Source: Mesorhizobium tamadayense (lineage in GTDB: Bacteria > Pseudomonadota > Alphaproteobacteria > Rhizobiales > Rhizobiaceae). Taken from it: 54,175 nt of DNA. Positions 44,171 to 52,353 of this stretch are shown here, piece after piece (position 1 is the stretch's first letter; every line of letters starts with the position of its first letter). The notes under the pieces are model-generated. The model was not told the DNA's origin. It worked only from the letters and a program-made list of their open reading frames with translations, and made no database searches. A program made the position numbers and the translations under genes. The stretch lies in contig NZ_RQXT01000048.1 of assembly GCF_003863365.1 (NCBI RefSeq), positions 1-54,175 of the forward strand, in the 5' to 3' direction.

Positions 44171-44980
44171 TCAGTAGCTTTCCGAGGCGAGATATGCCTC
44201 GAACTTGGCCAATTCCTCCGGGTCTGCCTCGACGATGTGGCGCGGTTCCGGATAGGCGCCCGACCGGATGTCTTCGGCATATTCGCGGAAGGCGGCGATG
44301 CGCTCGTTCTGGATGCGTTCGAACTCGGCCGCGAGGTCGCGGTAGCGCTTGGCATGGCGCGGATAGCGGCCGCGATTGCCGCCGAGCACGTCTTCCGAGA
44401 ACAGATATTGCGCGTCGCAGCCGGCGCCGGCGCCCATCGAGATCATGATCAGCGGCGTGCGCCTTGAGATCGCGCTCGCGACGCCCGCCGGAACAACTTC
44501 GATCTCGGCGGCGAAGGCGCCGGCGGCTTCGAGGTCCTTGACCTGCTTCCAGACGAAGGCGGCGCTCTCGGCCGTCTTGCCGACCGCCTTGAAGCCGCCC
44601 GTCCAGGTCGCATGCGCCGGGATCAGGCCGACATGGCCGCAGACCGGGATGTGCTCGTCGCGCAGGCGGCGGATCGTCTGCAGGCTGGCCGAGCAGTACA
44701 TGGCGTCGGCGCTGGCCGCGCGCAGTTGCACCGCCATGCGCAGGATCTCGTCGGTGGTGGCGCCCATCTTCGGCCGTTCGTCGCCGGGAATGGCGAAGCA
44801 GGTGGGCGCGGCGTCGCGAAAGCGCGGGTCGAACATCACATCATAGGGGACCGAGATGATCTCGATGCCGGCGCGCTCGGCAGCCTCGGCCTCCTCCAGC
44901 GAGAAGACGCGCAGCTTTGAGAGCTGCCGCTTGCCCTTCAGCGACTGCAAATCGGCGACGGTCGGTCTGCTGCGTGCCAT
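44171..44980 (-). CDS. PanB-like (ketopantoate hydroxymethyltransferase-family) protein, altered metal site
   Basis: A 269-residue protein of the PanB/phosphoenolpyruvate-mutase fold. Shared with PanB are VCGHVGLIPAHATWTGGFKAVGKT, a catalytic-type Glu in EIEVVPAGVASAI and MGAGAGCDAQYLFSEDVLG. The magnesium ligands are not conserved: the GDSLGM position reads SVPYDVMF, and the second Asp and third Glu positions are also changed. A true pantothenate role is therefore doubtful. It follows the ferredoxin-reductase gene by 36 bases as the last gene of the MocD/E/F-like operon and may handle a one-carbon or keto-acid product of that pathway. Confidence 0.8.
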   Translation of the reverse strand: MARSRPTVADLQSLKGKRQLSKLRVFSLEEAEAAERAGIEIISVPYDVMFDPRFRDAAPTCFAIPGDERPKMGATTDEILRMAVQLRAASADAMYCSASLQTIRRLRDEHIPVCGHVGLIPAHATWTGGFKAVGKTAESAAFVWKQVKDLEAAGAFAAEIEVVPAGVASAISRRTPLIMISMGAGAGCDAQYLFSEDVLGGNRGRYPRHAKRYRDLAAEFERIQNERIAAFREYAEDIRSGAYPEPRHIVEADPEELAKFEAYLASESY

Positions 44981-45016
44981 GTCCCTGATCCCCTCAATCC
45001 TGATGAAAGCGCTGGG

Positions 45017-46246
45017 TTATGCCGCCAGCAGCGACTTCAGCTTGACCGCCTGCGAGCCGAGCGCCTCCGGCGCCGGCGTCGCCCGTTTCGCAATCAGCAT
45101 CTCGGCCAGCCGGATATCGCGCGCCACCGCATTGCCGGGGCCGATGCCGCTGGCCGCGACCAGCCTTCCGTCCTCGGCCAGGTGGAACAGGATGAAGGCG
45201 CCGTCGTCGAGATCGCGCCGCACGGTCGAGCGGCCTTCGTCGGAAAGCCCGGCGATCTGCAGCGTGAGCCCGTACTGATCCGACCAGAACCACGGCACGG
45301 CGGCATGGGCCTCGTTGGCGCCCAGCATGTTCTTCGCCGCGAGCGCGCCCTGTTCCTGTGCGTTGCGCCAGGCTTCCAGCCGCACGCGCCGGCCGCCATA
45401 GATGGCGAGCGGGAACGAGCAGCAGTCGCCGGCCGCGAAGATATCCGGGTCATCGGTGCGCAGCATGCCGTCGACGGCGATGCCGTTGTCGATCGCAAGT
45501 CCCGCCTCGGCGGCAAGCGCCGTCACCGGCATGGCGCCGATGCCGATCACGGCAAGATCGGCGCCGATCCCCTGTCCCTCGGCAAGCTCGATGCGAACCT
45601 CTGCGCCGTCATCGGCAATCGCCGCGATGCCCCGGCCGGTGAGGATCGTCACGCCTTCGGCCTCATGCGCCTTGTGGATGATCTCGGCGATCTCGGCCGG
45701 CACGCCGCGCATCAGGATGCGCGGCTGCGCCTCGATGACCGTGACCGTCGCGCCGAGCTTGCGCGCCGCGGCGGCAAGTTCCAGGCCGATGAAGCCGCCG
45801 CCGATGACGGCGACGCGGTTTTGGGGACTGAGATGGGCGCGGATGGCGAGCGCGTCGTTGAAGGTCCTGAGATAGACGCAGCGCGGCCCAAGGCCCGGCA
45901 TCGGCAGCTTGCGCGGCACGGATCCGGTCGCGAGCAGCAGCTTGTCGTAGGCAAGCGAGGATCCGTCGGACAGCCGCACGACATGTTCGGCGCGGTCGAT
46001 CGCGACCGCCCGGACGGAATGGCTGCGACGGATCGAGCATTCGGCCAAAAGCTCGTCGCTGGCGATCGCCTTGATGGCCGGCGCCTCGCTGGTCATCGCC
46101 TCTTTCGAAAGCGGCGGCCGCTCATAGGGCAGATGCGGCTCGTCGCCGACCAGCGTCACCGGCCCTTCATAGCCGAGATCGCGCAGGGCAAGCGCGGCCC
46201 GCCCGCCGCATTCGCCGGCGCCGATGATCACCATCCCCGCCTGCAT
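45017..46246 (-). CDS. FAD-dependent ferredoxin reductase, MocF-like
   Basis: A 409-residue NAD(P)H:ferredoxin reductase of the type that serves Rieske oxygenase systems. It has an N-terminal FAD dinucleotide fold MVIIGAGECGGRAALALRDLG, the LPYERPPLSKE motif, the NAD fold VAVIGGGFIGLELAAAARKLGA (about 145-166), and the second FAD motif DIFAAGDCCSFP. The C-terminal reductase domain starts near 330. It lies five bases downstream of the Rieske ferredoxin gene. The pairing with MocD- and MocE-like genes supports electron delivery to the di-iron oxygenase. Confidence 0.9.
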   Translation of the reverse strand: MQAGMVIIGAGECGGRAALALRDLGYEGPVTLVGDEPHLPYERPPLSKEAMTSEAPAIKAIASDELLAECSIRRSHSVRAVAIDRAEHVVRLSDGSSLAYDKLLLATGSVPRKLPMPGLGPRCVYLRTFNDALAIRAHLSPQNRVAVIGGGFIGLELAAAARKLGATVTVIEAQPRILMRGVPAEIAEIIHKAHEAEGVTILTGRGIAAIADDGAEVRIELAEGQGIGADLAVIGIGAMPVTALAAEAGLAIDNGIAVDGMLRTDDPDIFAAGDCCSFPLAIYGGRRVRLEAWRNAQEQGALAAKNMLGANEAHAAVPWFWSDQYGLTLQIAGLSDEGRSTVRRDLDDGAFILFHLAEDGRLVAASGIGPGNAVARDIRLAEMLIAKRATPAPEALGSQAVKLKSLLAA

Positions 46247-46251
46247 GGCTC

Positions 46252-46566
46252 TCACCCGACCTGAATGAGGACTTTGCCGGCGTCGACCTTGACCGGATAG
46301 GTCTTGAGGTTGACGCAGACCGGCGCGCCGCGCGCATCGCCGGTCTTGTAGTTGAAGCGGCCATTGTGCTTCGGGCATTCGATGATGTCGTCCATCACCA
46401 GCCCCTCGGCCAGATGCACCTTTTCATGCGAGCAAAGGCCGTCGGTAGCGAAATACTCGTCGTCCGGGCTGCGGTAGATGGCGAAGGTGCGGCCGCCGTG
46501 ATCGAAGCGCATCACGTCCTCTTCGTCGATGTCTCCGGCCGCGCAGGCCTCGACCCAGTCGCTCAT
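46252..46566 (-). CDS. mocE: MocE-type Rieske 2Fe-2S ferredoxin
   Basis: A 104-residue soluble Rieske ferredoxin. The cluster ligands are seen in GLCSHEKVHLAEG (CxH) and IECPKHNGRFNY (CxxH). The family name comes from the rhizopine-catabolism gene mocE. It carries electrons from the downstream reductase to the upstream desaturase-like oxygenase. It sits between the two genes, with 45 and 5 bases on either side, and the order matches mocD-mocE-mocF of Sinorhizobium meliloti. Confidence 0.93.
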   Translation of the reverse strand: MSDWVEACAAGDIDEEDVMRFDHGGRTFAIYRSPDDEYFATDGLCSHEKVHLAEGLVMDDIIECPKHNGRFNYKTGDARGAPVCVNLKTYPVKVDAGKVLIQVG

Positions 46567-46611
46567 GTCGTCCTCCGGCGAGAAAATTGATGGCAGGCTG
46601 CGTCGGGCCGG

Positions 46612-47718
46612 TCACTCGGCCGCGGCCGCCATCGGATTGTGGTTGTGCAGCTCTTCCCGATAGGGCTTGGCCGTCGGCGGCAGCTCGCGCTTGAGGAAAT
46701 AATCCTCGTTGCGCAACTGGCGCAGGAAGGCGGGGATCATCTCGCGGTAACCGGCCAGGATCGACGGCGTCGGCGCCGGCAGGTCGTGCTTGATCAGTTC
46801 GTGCAGCTTCGGCAGCGCGTGGTAGGGCACCATAGGGAACATGTGGTGTTCCACATGATAGTTCATGTTCCAGTAGATGAACCGGCTGACCGGGTTCATC
46901 AGCACCGTGCGGCTGTTCAGGCGATGGTCGATGACGTTGTCGGCGAGGCCGCCATGCTGCAGCAGCCCGGTCATGACGTGATGCCAGGCGCCGTAGAGCC
47001 GGGGCAGGCCGACAAGCATCAGCGGCAGCCACGAATGCATGTAGAGCGCCAGCGCCATGGTCGCGATGTAGATGGCGAGCCAGATGCGGGCGACGCGGAT
47101 GGCCTTCGGCTGCTCCTGTTCGGGAATGAAGGTCTTTTCCGCGGCGCTGACGACGCCGGCGGCGTTGCGCACCATGTCGGTCGTTGCGTGCCAGACGTCG
47201 GGGATGCCGAAGAAATTCAGGACAACGCGCAGGAGATCCGGCGGCCGCATAACGGCGATCTCCGGGTCTCGGCCGACGATGATGGTGTCGGTGTGGTGGC
47301 GCGTGTGGCTCCAGCGCCAGGTCACCGGATTGCGCATGATCATGAAGCAGGCGATCTGGTAGACCGCGTCGTTCATCCACTGAGTGCGGAAGGCCGTGCC
47401 GTGGCCGCATTCATGCCAGCGGGAATCGGTCGAGGAGCCGTAGAGCGTGCCATAGACGAAGAAGAAGGGGACGCACCACCAGGTGCCCCAGAACCAGGCG
47501 CCGCCGGCGCCGCTGAGGATCAGCGCGCCGAGCCAGATGATGGTGTCGCGGATCGCCGGCTGGTCGGAGCGCTGCATCAGCTCCTTCATCTGCTTGCGCG
47601 GGATCTCGGTGTGGTACCACTCGGCCGCCGCCAGCCCGTTCTCGACCGCGAGCTTGGCGTCGCGTCCGGTCAGGCTGTAGTCGCGTCCGGCCGCTGCCGG
47701 AGACGTGATTGCCGCCAT
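46612..47718 (-). CDS. Membrane di-iron fatty-acid desaturase-family oxygenase, MocD-like
   Basis: A 368-residue integral membrane protein of the desaturase/hydroxylase family. The eight-histidine di-iron motifs are HECGHGTAF (HxxxH), RWSHTRHHTDT (HxxHH) and NYHVEHHMFPMVPYHALP (HxxHH). Two pairs of hydrophobic segments flank them. MocD was assigned to oxidative demethylation of O-methyl-scyllo-inosamine in rhizobia. This gene, together with the downstream ferredoxin and reductase, suggests O-demethylation or hydroxylation of a polar ring compound; no lipid desaturation genes are near. The ATG at 47718 follows GGAGGA by seven bases. It is divergent from the LacI regulator. Confidence 0.88.
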   Translation of the reverse strand: MAAITSPAAAGRDYSLTGRDAKLAVENGLAAAEWYHTEIPRKQMKELMQRSDQPAIRDTIIWLGALILSGAGGAWFWGTWWCVPFFFVYGTLYGSSTDSRWHECGHGTAFRTQWMNDAVYQIACFMIMRNPVTWRWSHTRHHTDTIIVGRDPEIAVMRPPDLLRVVLNFFGIPDVWHATTDMVRNAAGVVSAAEKTFIPEQEQPKAIRVARIWLAIYIATMALALYMHSWLPLMLVGLPRLYGAWHHVMTGLLQHGGLADNVIDHRLNSRTVLMNPVSRFIYWNMNYHVEHHMFPMVPYHALPKLHELIKHDLPAPTPSILAGYREMIPAFLRQLRNEDYFLKRELPPTAKPYREELHNHNPMAAAAE

Positions 47719-47893
47719 TGCGGGGTCCTCCATCGCCGCCCGGCGAGCGGCTCTCGGCAATGCCGGGCTCGCGCATGGCTGGCTTCGACTTCACCATAGC
47801 GCCAAGCCATGATAGCCTCAATGTCACAAAGATAGATTCTATCATTTCATATCAGAACGAGCTATTCTGAGTTGGGCAGGCGACGGAGCATTC
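47719..47893. promoter_or_regulatory. Divergent mocD-like/lacI control region
   Basis: A 175-base gap between divergent genes. It contains GATAGATTCTATC (47831-47843), a perfect 6-bp inverted repeat with one central base, in a short AT-rich zone (about 47820-47870) that also includes ATCATTTCATATCAG. This is a plausible operator for the adjacent LacI regulator, although LacI operators usually have a central CG. The site is seen; its role is inferred. Confidence 0.4.
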
Positions 47894-48925
47894 ATGGCAA
47901 AGCGATCGACAATCACCGATCTCGCGCGCGTTTCCGGCGTCAGCGTCGCCACCGTCGACAGGGTGTTGAACAACCGCTTGCCTGTGCGCGAGGAAACGGC
48001 GCGCCGGGTCTACGAGGCGGCGACCGATATCGGCTACCACGCCGCCGGGCTGATCAAGCAGCGCATGCGCCAGGACTTGCCGGAATACCGCCTCGGCTTC
48101 CTGCTTCTGCGCGGCAATGACGTCTTCTACGGCGATTTCGCGCGGGAGCTTGAGCTGGCGGTCTCGCAGTCGCAACGCTTCCGCGGTGTCGCGACGATCG
48201 ACTTCGCCGCTTCGCTGGCGCCCGACGAGATCGCCGGCCAGATGCGCAGGCTGGCGGCGAAATCCCGGGCCATCGCCGTTGTCGGTCCGGACCACCCGAC
48301 GCTGACGGCGGTTGTGGAGGCGCTGAAGGCGAGGGGGCAGCCGGTCTTTTCGCTGCTGTCCGACTTCGCCGCCGGCATCCGTGAGGGCTATGTCGGCCTC
48401 GACAACCGCAAGGTCGGGCGCACGGCGGCCTGGATGATCGCCAAGGCGGCCAAGAAGCCCGGCAAGGTCGCGCTGTTCGTCGGCAGCCACCGCTTCCACG
48501 GCCACGAGTTGCGCGAGATCGGCTTCCGCTCCTATTTCCGCGAGCACGCACCGGACTTCACCGTGATGGAGACGCTGGTCAACCTGGAAGCCAACCAGGT
48601 GACGCATGATGCGATGCTCGACCTTCTGGCGCGGCATCCGGATCTTGCCGGCTGCTATGTCGCCGGCGGCGGCATGGAAGGCGCGGTCGCGGCGCTGAGA
48701 GCGGCGAAGCCGGCGAATATGCCTGCGGTCGTGTGCAACGAGATCAACGCCGAGTCGCGTGCCGCACTTGCCGACAACATCCTCACCATGGTGATCTCGA
48801 CGCCGCTCGCCGCCCTTTGCCGCGAGCTTGTGGCGCTGATGGCGCATGCCATCGAGAGCGGCGCCGCCAATGCGCCCGGCCAGACTTTCCTTCCCTTCGA
48901 CATCTATGTCCCGGAGAACATCTAA
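47894..48925 (+). CDS. LacI-family transcriptional regulator
   Basis: A 343-residue regulator. The helix-turn-helix STITDLARVSGVSVATVDRVLNN (about 4-26) is typical of LacI, with the variant ATVDRVLN in place of the more common hinge-linked SRVLN. A periplasmic-binding-protein-like ligand domain follows (AIAVVGPDHPTL, VALFVGSHRFHG, CYVAGGGMEGAV, VVCNEINAES). It is transcribed away from the MocD-like operon and toward the ABC transporter genes. A sugar or cyclitol effector is likely; the sequence does not reveal which. Confidence 0.92.
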   Translation: MAKRSTITDLARVSGVSVATVDRVLNNRLPVREETARRVYEAATDIGYHAAGLIKQRMRQDLPEYRLGFLLLRGNDVFYGDFARELELAVSQSQRFRGVATIDFAASLAPDEIAGQMRRLAAKSRAIAVVGPDHPTLTAVVEALKARGQPVFSLLSDFAAGIREGYVGLDNRKVGRTAAWMIAKAAKKPGKVALFVGSHRFHGHELREIGFRSYFREHAPDFTVMETLVNLEANQVTHDAMLDLLARHPDLAGCYVAGGGMEGAVAALRAAKPANMPAVVCNEINAESRAALADNILTMVISTPLAALCRELVALMAHAIESGAANAPGQTFLPFDIYVPENI

Positions 48926-49295
48926 ATGGCTCCGGCGTGGTGATGTAATCCATCAGCCTGATAAGATTCCGTCACTGCTCTAACAAGGGCAAAACCCCGT
49001 TCAACGGCCTCGCAATTCTTGGTCAGGCCCCTGCCTGGCACCGAGCGGGAATGAAAATCCCGCATCTTCATTCCGAATCGCCCTTGACGTCTCCACGCGA
49101 AATGGAATAAATATTTCACCAACTAGGCATTTTGGTTCTTTCGTTCCGGAGCGTCTGTTTCAAACGGAGGACCGAGCGTTCCATTTGCGCAAGGAGAACG
49201 CCGTCGGGAACGGGCGCAGGGAGAGATTCCCCGGAAAGTATCGGGGATTCCGGTTCAATCGGTGCAGCCGGACACCAAGTGGAGGAGAAACTAAA
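48926..49295. promoter_or_regulatory. Upstream region of the cyclitol ABC operon
   Basis: This 370-base gap holds no gene. It contains the promoter and operator candidate at 49084-49117 and a leader of about 175 bases that ends with GGAGGAG at 49281-49287, a strong ribosome site for the binding-protein gene. Nothing else was recognised in the remaining sequence. Confidence 0.5.
49084..49117 (+). promoter_or_regulatory. Candidate promoter with overlapping palindrome
   Basis: TTGACG (49084-49089) and ATAAAT (49107-49112) are separated by 17 bases, a good sigma70-like pair. GAAAT (49099-49103) and ATTTC (49113-49117) form an inverted repeat that covers the -10 element. GGAA-N6-TTTC (49104-49117) also resembles the GGAA-N6-TTCC-type motif that I recall as reported for IolR in Sinorhizobium. 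A repressor bound there would block polymerase. Confidence 0.5.
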
Positions 49296-50237
49296 ATGAA
49301 GAAACTGCTTTTGGGCGTCGCGCTTTCGGCGCTGATGAGTTCGTCCGCCTTCGCCGCCAAGATCGGCGTCTCGATGGCCCTTTTCGATGACAACTTCCTG
49401 ACCGTGCTGCGCAACGGCATGGTCGCGCAGGCCAAGGGCATGGACGGCGTCCAGTTGCAGGTCGAGGACGCGCAGAACGACGTCGCCAAGCAGCTCGACC
49501 AGATCAAGAACTTCGCTGCTTCGGGCGTCGACGCCATCATCGTCAACCCGGTCGACACCTCGGCCACCCAGGCGATGTCGGACGCGGCCGCCGCGGCCAA
49601 GATTCCGCTGGTCTATGTCAACCGCGAGCCGGTCAACGTCGACACGCTGCCCGACAACCAGGCCTTCGTCGCTTCGAACGAAGCCGAATCCGGCACGCTC
49701 GAGACCAAGGAGGCCTGCCGCCTGTTCAAGGAAGCCGGCAAGAAGGAAGCCAATGTCTATGTGATCATGGGCGAACTTTCCAACCAGGCCGCGGTGCAGC
49801 GCACCAAGGACATCGAGGAAGTGATCGCCACGCCGGACTGCAGCTTCATCAAGATCATCGACAAGCAGACCTCGAACTGGAAGCGCGACGAGGCGCAGAA
49901 CCTGATGACCAACTGGCTGTCGGCTGGCAAGCCGTTCGACGGCGTTATCGCCAACAACGACGAAAGCGCCATCGGCGCCATCCAGGCGATGAAGGCCGCC
50001 AATATCGATATGAAGTCTGTCGTGGTCGGCGGCGTCGACGCCACTCAGGACGCGCTGGCCGCGATGCAGGCGGGCGACCTCGATGTATCGGTCTTCCAGG
50101 ACGCGGCCGGCCAGGGCGCCGGCGCGCTCGACGCGGCTTTGAAGCTCGCCAAGGGCGAGAAGGTGGAGCACAAGGTCTACATCCCGTTCCAGCTCGTCAC
50201 GCCGGCGAACATCGACAAGTTCCTGAAGAAGAACTGA
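49296..50237 (+). CDS. Sugar/cyclitol ABC transporter periplasmic binding protein (IbpA/MocB-like)
   Basis: A 313-residue periplasmic solute-binding protein of the ribose/inositol (class B) type. The signal peptide is MKKLLLGVALSALMSSSAFA. The mature part shows KIGVSMALFDDNFLTVLRNG, DAIIVNPVDTSATQAM, PLVYVNREPVN, FVASNEAESG and GVDATQDALAAMQAGDLDVS. The DNNF/NREPVN/GGVD patterns resemble inositol- and rhizopine-binding proteins (IbpA, MocB), so a cyclitol ligand is likely. A strong GGAGGAG precedes the start. It is the first gene of the transporter operon and is separated from the permease by a hairpin repeat. Confidence 0.9.
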   Translation: MKKLLLGVALSALMSSSAFAAKIGVSMALFDDNFLTVLRNGMVAQAKGMDGVQLQVEDAQNDVAKQLDQIKNFAASGVDAIIVNPVDTSATQAMSDAAAAAKIPLVYVNREPVNVDTLPDNQAFVASNEAESGTLETKEACRLFKEAGKKEANVYVIMGELSNQAAVQRTKDIEEVIATPDCSFIKIIDKQTSNWKRDEAQNLMTNWLSAGKPFDGVIANNDESAIGAIQAMKAANIDMKSVVVGGVDATQDALAAMQAGDLDVSVFQDAAGQGAGALDAALKLAKGEKVEHKVYIPFQLVTPANIDKFLKKN

Positions 50238-50252
50238 GGCTGCGCTTCTCAA

Positions 50253-50348
50253 GAGCAATTCCAGGAAAAGTGTGAAACGGTTTTCCGTCCGGAATTGCTC
50301 AAAACAAGAGTGGAGCGGCGCATCAGATCAGAACCACAGCGCCGCTCC
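50253..50348. repeat. Dispersed paired-hairpin repeat, GCAATTCC family, copy 3
   Basis: GAGCAATTCC (50253-50262) pairs with GGAATTGCTC (50291-50300), and GGAGCGGCGC (50312-50321) pairs with GCGCCGCTCC (50339-50348); both are perfect 10-bp inverted repeats. It shares the design of copies at 792-889 and 9751-9833. Being inside the ABC operon, between binding-protein and permease genes, it may reduce downstream expression and favour excess of the binding protein. Confidence 0.88.
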
Positions 50349-50406
50349 AAATTCCCTAGCCGCCCGAACGGGCGGGAGGGCGATCGCGGCCGACGGAGGA
50401 AAAGAC

Positions 50407-51483
50407 ATGGCACAGACATCTCATGGCGTCGGCGGGCTGACCTACGACGCGAAGAAGCGTGCATGGCCGGCAGAGTTCAACGTTTTCCTGGCGCTGGTCA
50501 TTCTCGTCGTCATCTTCGAATTGATCGGCCGGGTCTTTCTCGGCGACAGCTTCCTGTTCAACACCCGCGAGAACGCCACGGGCATCTTCAACGAGGCCCG
50601 CCTGCAGATCATCATCCTGCAGGTTTCGATCGTCGGCATCATCGCCATCGGCGTCACGCAGGTCATCATCAGCGGCGGCATCGACCTGTCCTCGGGCTCG
50701 ATCGTTGGCGCCACCGCGATGATCGCCATGAGCTTCGCCCAGGTGGCGACGGTCAACGGCAACCCCAATCCCAAGGCGATGTTCCTGGCACAGGGCTGGA
50801 CCGACCTGCCGGTCATCGTGCCGCTGCTGGTCGCCATCGGCTGCGGCCTGCTGGCCGGCCTGGTCAATGGCGCGCTGATCGCCTACACGCGCATCCCGCC
50901 CTTCATCGCCACGCTCGGCATGATGGTCACCGCGCGCGGCATCGCCAAATGGTGGTCGAAGGGCCAGCCCATCTCGTTCCCGACCGACAGTTTCGCGGCC
51001 ATAGGCAAGGGCCTGATGCCGGTCGTCATCTTCATCTCGCTGGCGATCCTGTTCCAGCTAATCCTGTCCTACACGAGATACGGCAAGCACTGCTACGCCG
51101 TCGGTTCCAACGAGGACGCCGCGCGCATGTCTGGCATCAAGATCGCCAACCACAAGGTGCTGGTCTATGTCATCGCCGGCATCCTCGCCTCGCTCGCCGC
51201 GGTGGTGCTCTCCTCCAAGAACCTCACCGCACAGGCCGGAATGGGCGTGATGTACGAGCTCGACGCCATCGCCATGGCGGTCATCGGCGGGGTCTCGCTG
51301 TCGGGCGGCCGCGGGTCTATCATCGGCACCGTGATCGGCTCGCTCATCTTCGGCGTCATCATCTCCGGCTTCACCTTCCTGCGTCTCGACGCCTATTACC
51401 AGGAGATGGTCAAGGGCGTGATCATCGTCGGCGCAGTCGTTCTCGATCAATGGCGCCAGCGCCGCCGGGCGATAGGAGCTTGA
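50407..51483 (+). CDS. Sugar/cyclitol ABC transporter permease (RbsC-type)
   Basis: A 358-residue inner-membrane permease of the BPD_transp_2 (RbsC/FrcC) family with about nine to ten hydrophobic helices. Characteristic segments are IGVTQVIISGGIDLSSGSIVG (about 79-99), the coupling-helix region YAVGSNEDAARMSGI and AMAVIGGVSLSGGRGSIIGT. The N-terminal soluble stretch of about 20 residues is longer than usual. It ends two bases before the ATPase gene. The domain type, together with the adjacent binding protein, indicates a pentose, hexose or cyclitol substrate. Confidence 0.92.
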   Translation: MAQTSHGVGGLTYDAKKRAWPAEFNVFLALVILVVIFELIGRVFLGDSFLFNTRENATGIFNEARLQIIILQVSIVGIIAIGVTQVIISGGIDLSSGSIVGATAMIAMSFAQVATVNGNPNPKAMFLAQGWTDLPVIVPLLVAIGCGLLAGLVNGALIAYTRIPPFIATLGMMVTARGIAKWWSKGQPISFPTDSFAAIGKGLMPVVIFISLAILFQLILSYTRYGKHCYAVGSNEDAARMSGIKIANHKVLVYVIAGILASLAAVVLSSKNLTAQAGMGVMYELDAIAMAVIGGVSLSGGRGSIIGTVIGSLIFGVIISGFTFLRLDAYYQEMVKGVIIVGAVVLDQWRQRRRAIGA

Positions 51484-51485
51484 CC

Positions 51486-52256
51486 ATGTCCGACATCGTT
51501 CTGAAGACCGAAAACCTCACCAAGCACTATGGCGGCGTGCATGCGCTCGAAGGTGCGAATTTCGAGCTGCGCAAGGGCGAGCATGTCGCCATCATGGGCG
51601 ACAACGGCGCCGGCAAGTCGACCTTCGTGCGCCAGATCACCGGCGTCGAGCAGCGCACCGACGGCAAGATCTGGTTCGACGACAAGGAGGTGAACTTCGC
51701 CGGTCCGATCGAGGCGCGCGAGGCGGGCATCGAGACGGTGTTCCAGAACCTCGCCTTAGCCGACGATCTCGACGTGCCGTCGAACCTGTTCCTCGGCCGC
51801 GAGAAGGTGTTGTTCAACCTCGGCCCGTTCTCGATCCTCGACCGCAAGTACATGCGCAAGGCGACCGAGGCGGCATTGGTCCGCACGGCGGTGAAGATTC
51901 CGAACCTCTCCAGCACCATCCGCCACATGTCGGGCGGCCAGCGCCAGTGCGTGGCGATCGCCAGGACGGCGACCTTCGCTTCCAAGCTCATCATCATGGA
52001 CGAGCCGACGGCAGCGCTCGGCGTGCAGGAGACGGCGCAGGTCGAAAACATCATCCGCACGCTGAAGGAAAACGGCGAGCCGCTGATCCTGATCAGCCAC
52101 AACATGCGGCAAGTATTCGACCTGGTCGACCGCATCGTCGTCTTCCGGCGCGGCCGCATCGTCGCCAATTTGCGCAAGCAGGACACCGACGGCAACGACA
52201 TCGTCGCCTACATCACCGGCGCCAAGACCGGCGAGGCGCAACTCGCGGCCGCCTGA
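51486..52256 (+). CDS. Sugar ABC transporter ATP-binding protein, single-domain
   Basis: A 256-residue ATPase with Walker A IMGDNGAGKSTFVRQI (about 37-52), signature MSGGQRQCVAIAR, Walker B LIIMDEPTAALG and the switch His in ISHNMRQV. It has one nucleotide-binding domain, as in FrcA-type transporters, whereas RbsA and MglA-type sugar ATPases have two fused domains. It starts two bases after the permease stop, so the two are translationally coupled. Confidence 0.93.
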   Translation: MSDIVLKTENLTKHYGGVHALEGANFELRKGEHVAIMGDNGAGKSTFVRQITGVEQRTDGKIWFDDKEVNFAGPIEAREAGIETVFQNLALADDLDVPSNLFLGREKVLFNLGPFSILDRKYMRKATEAALVRTAVKIPNLSSTIRHMSGGQRQCVAIARTATFASKLIIMDEPTAALGVQETAQVENIIRTLKENGEPLILISHNMRQVFDLVDRIVVFRRGRIVANLRKQDTDGNDIVAYITGAKTGEAQLAAA

Positions 52257-52353
52257 CATGCCGGCTGATCGTTCACGATCGGCTGCTGTTTGAAGATCGA
52301 CCGCGTCCCGATGGGCGCGGACACACGTTAGAACCACGCTCAAAGGAAATTCC

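Noticed and set aside
44171..44980. Annotation as a genuine pantothenate-pathway panB.
   Set aside because: The magnesium-binding motif of PanB is not conserved, panC is not adjacent and the gene belongs to the oxygenase operon.
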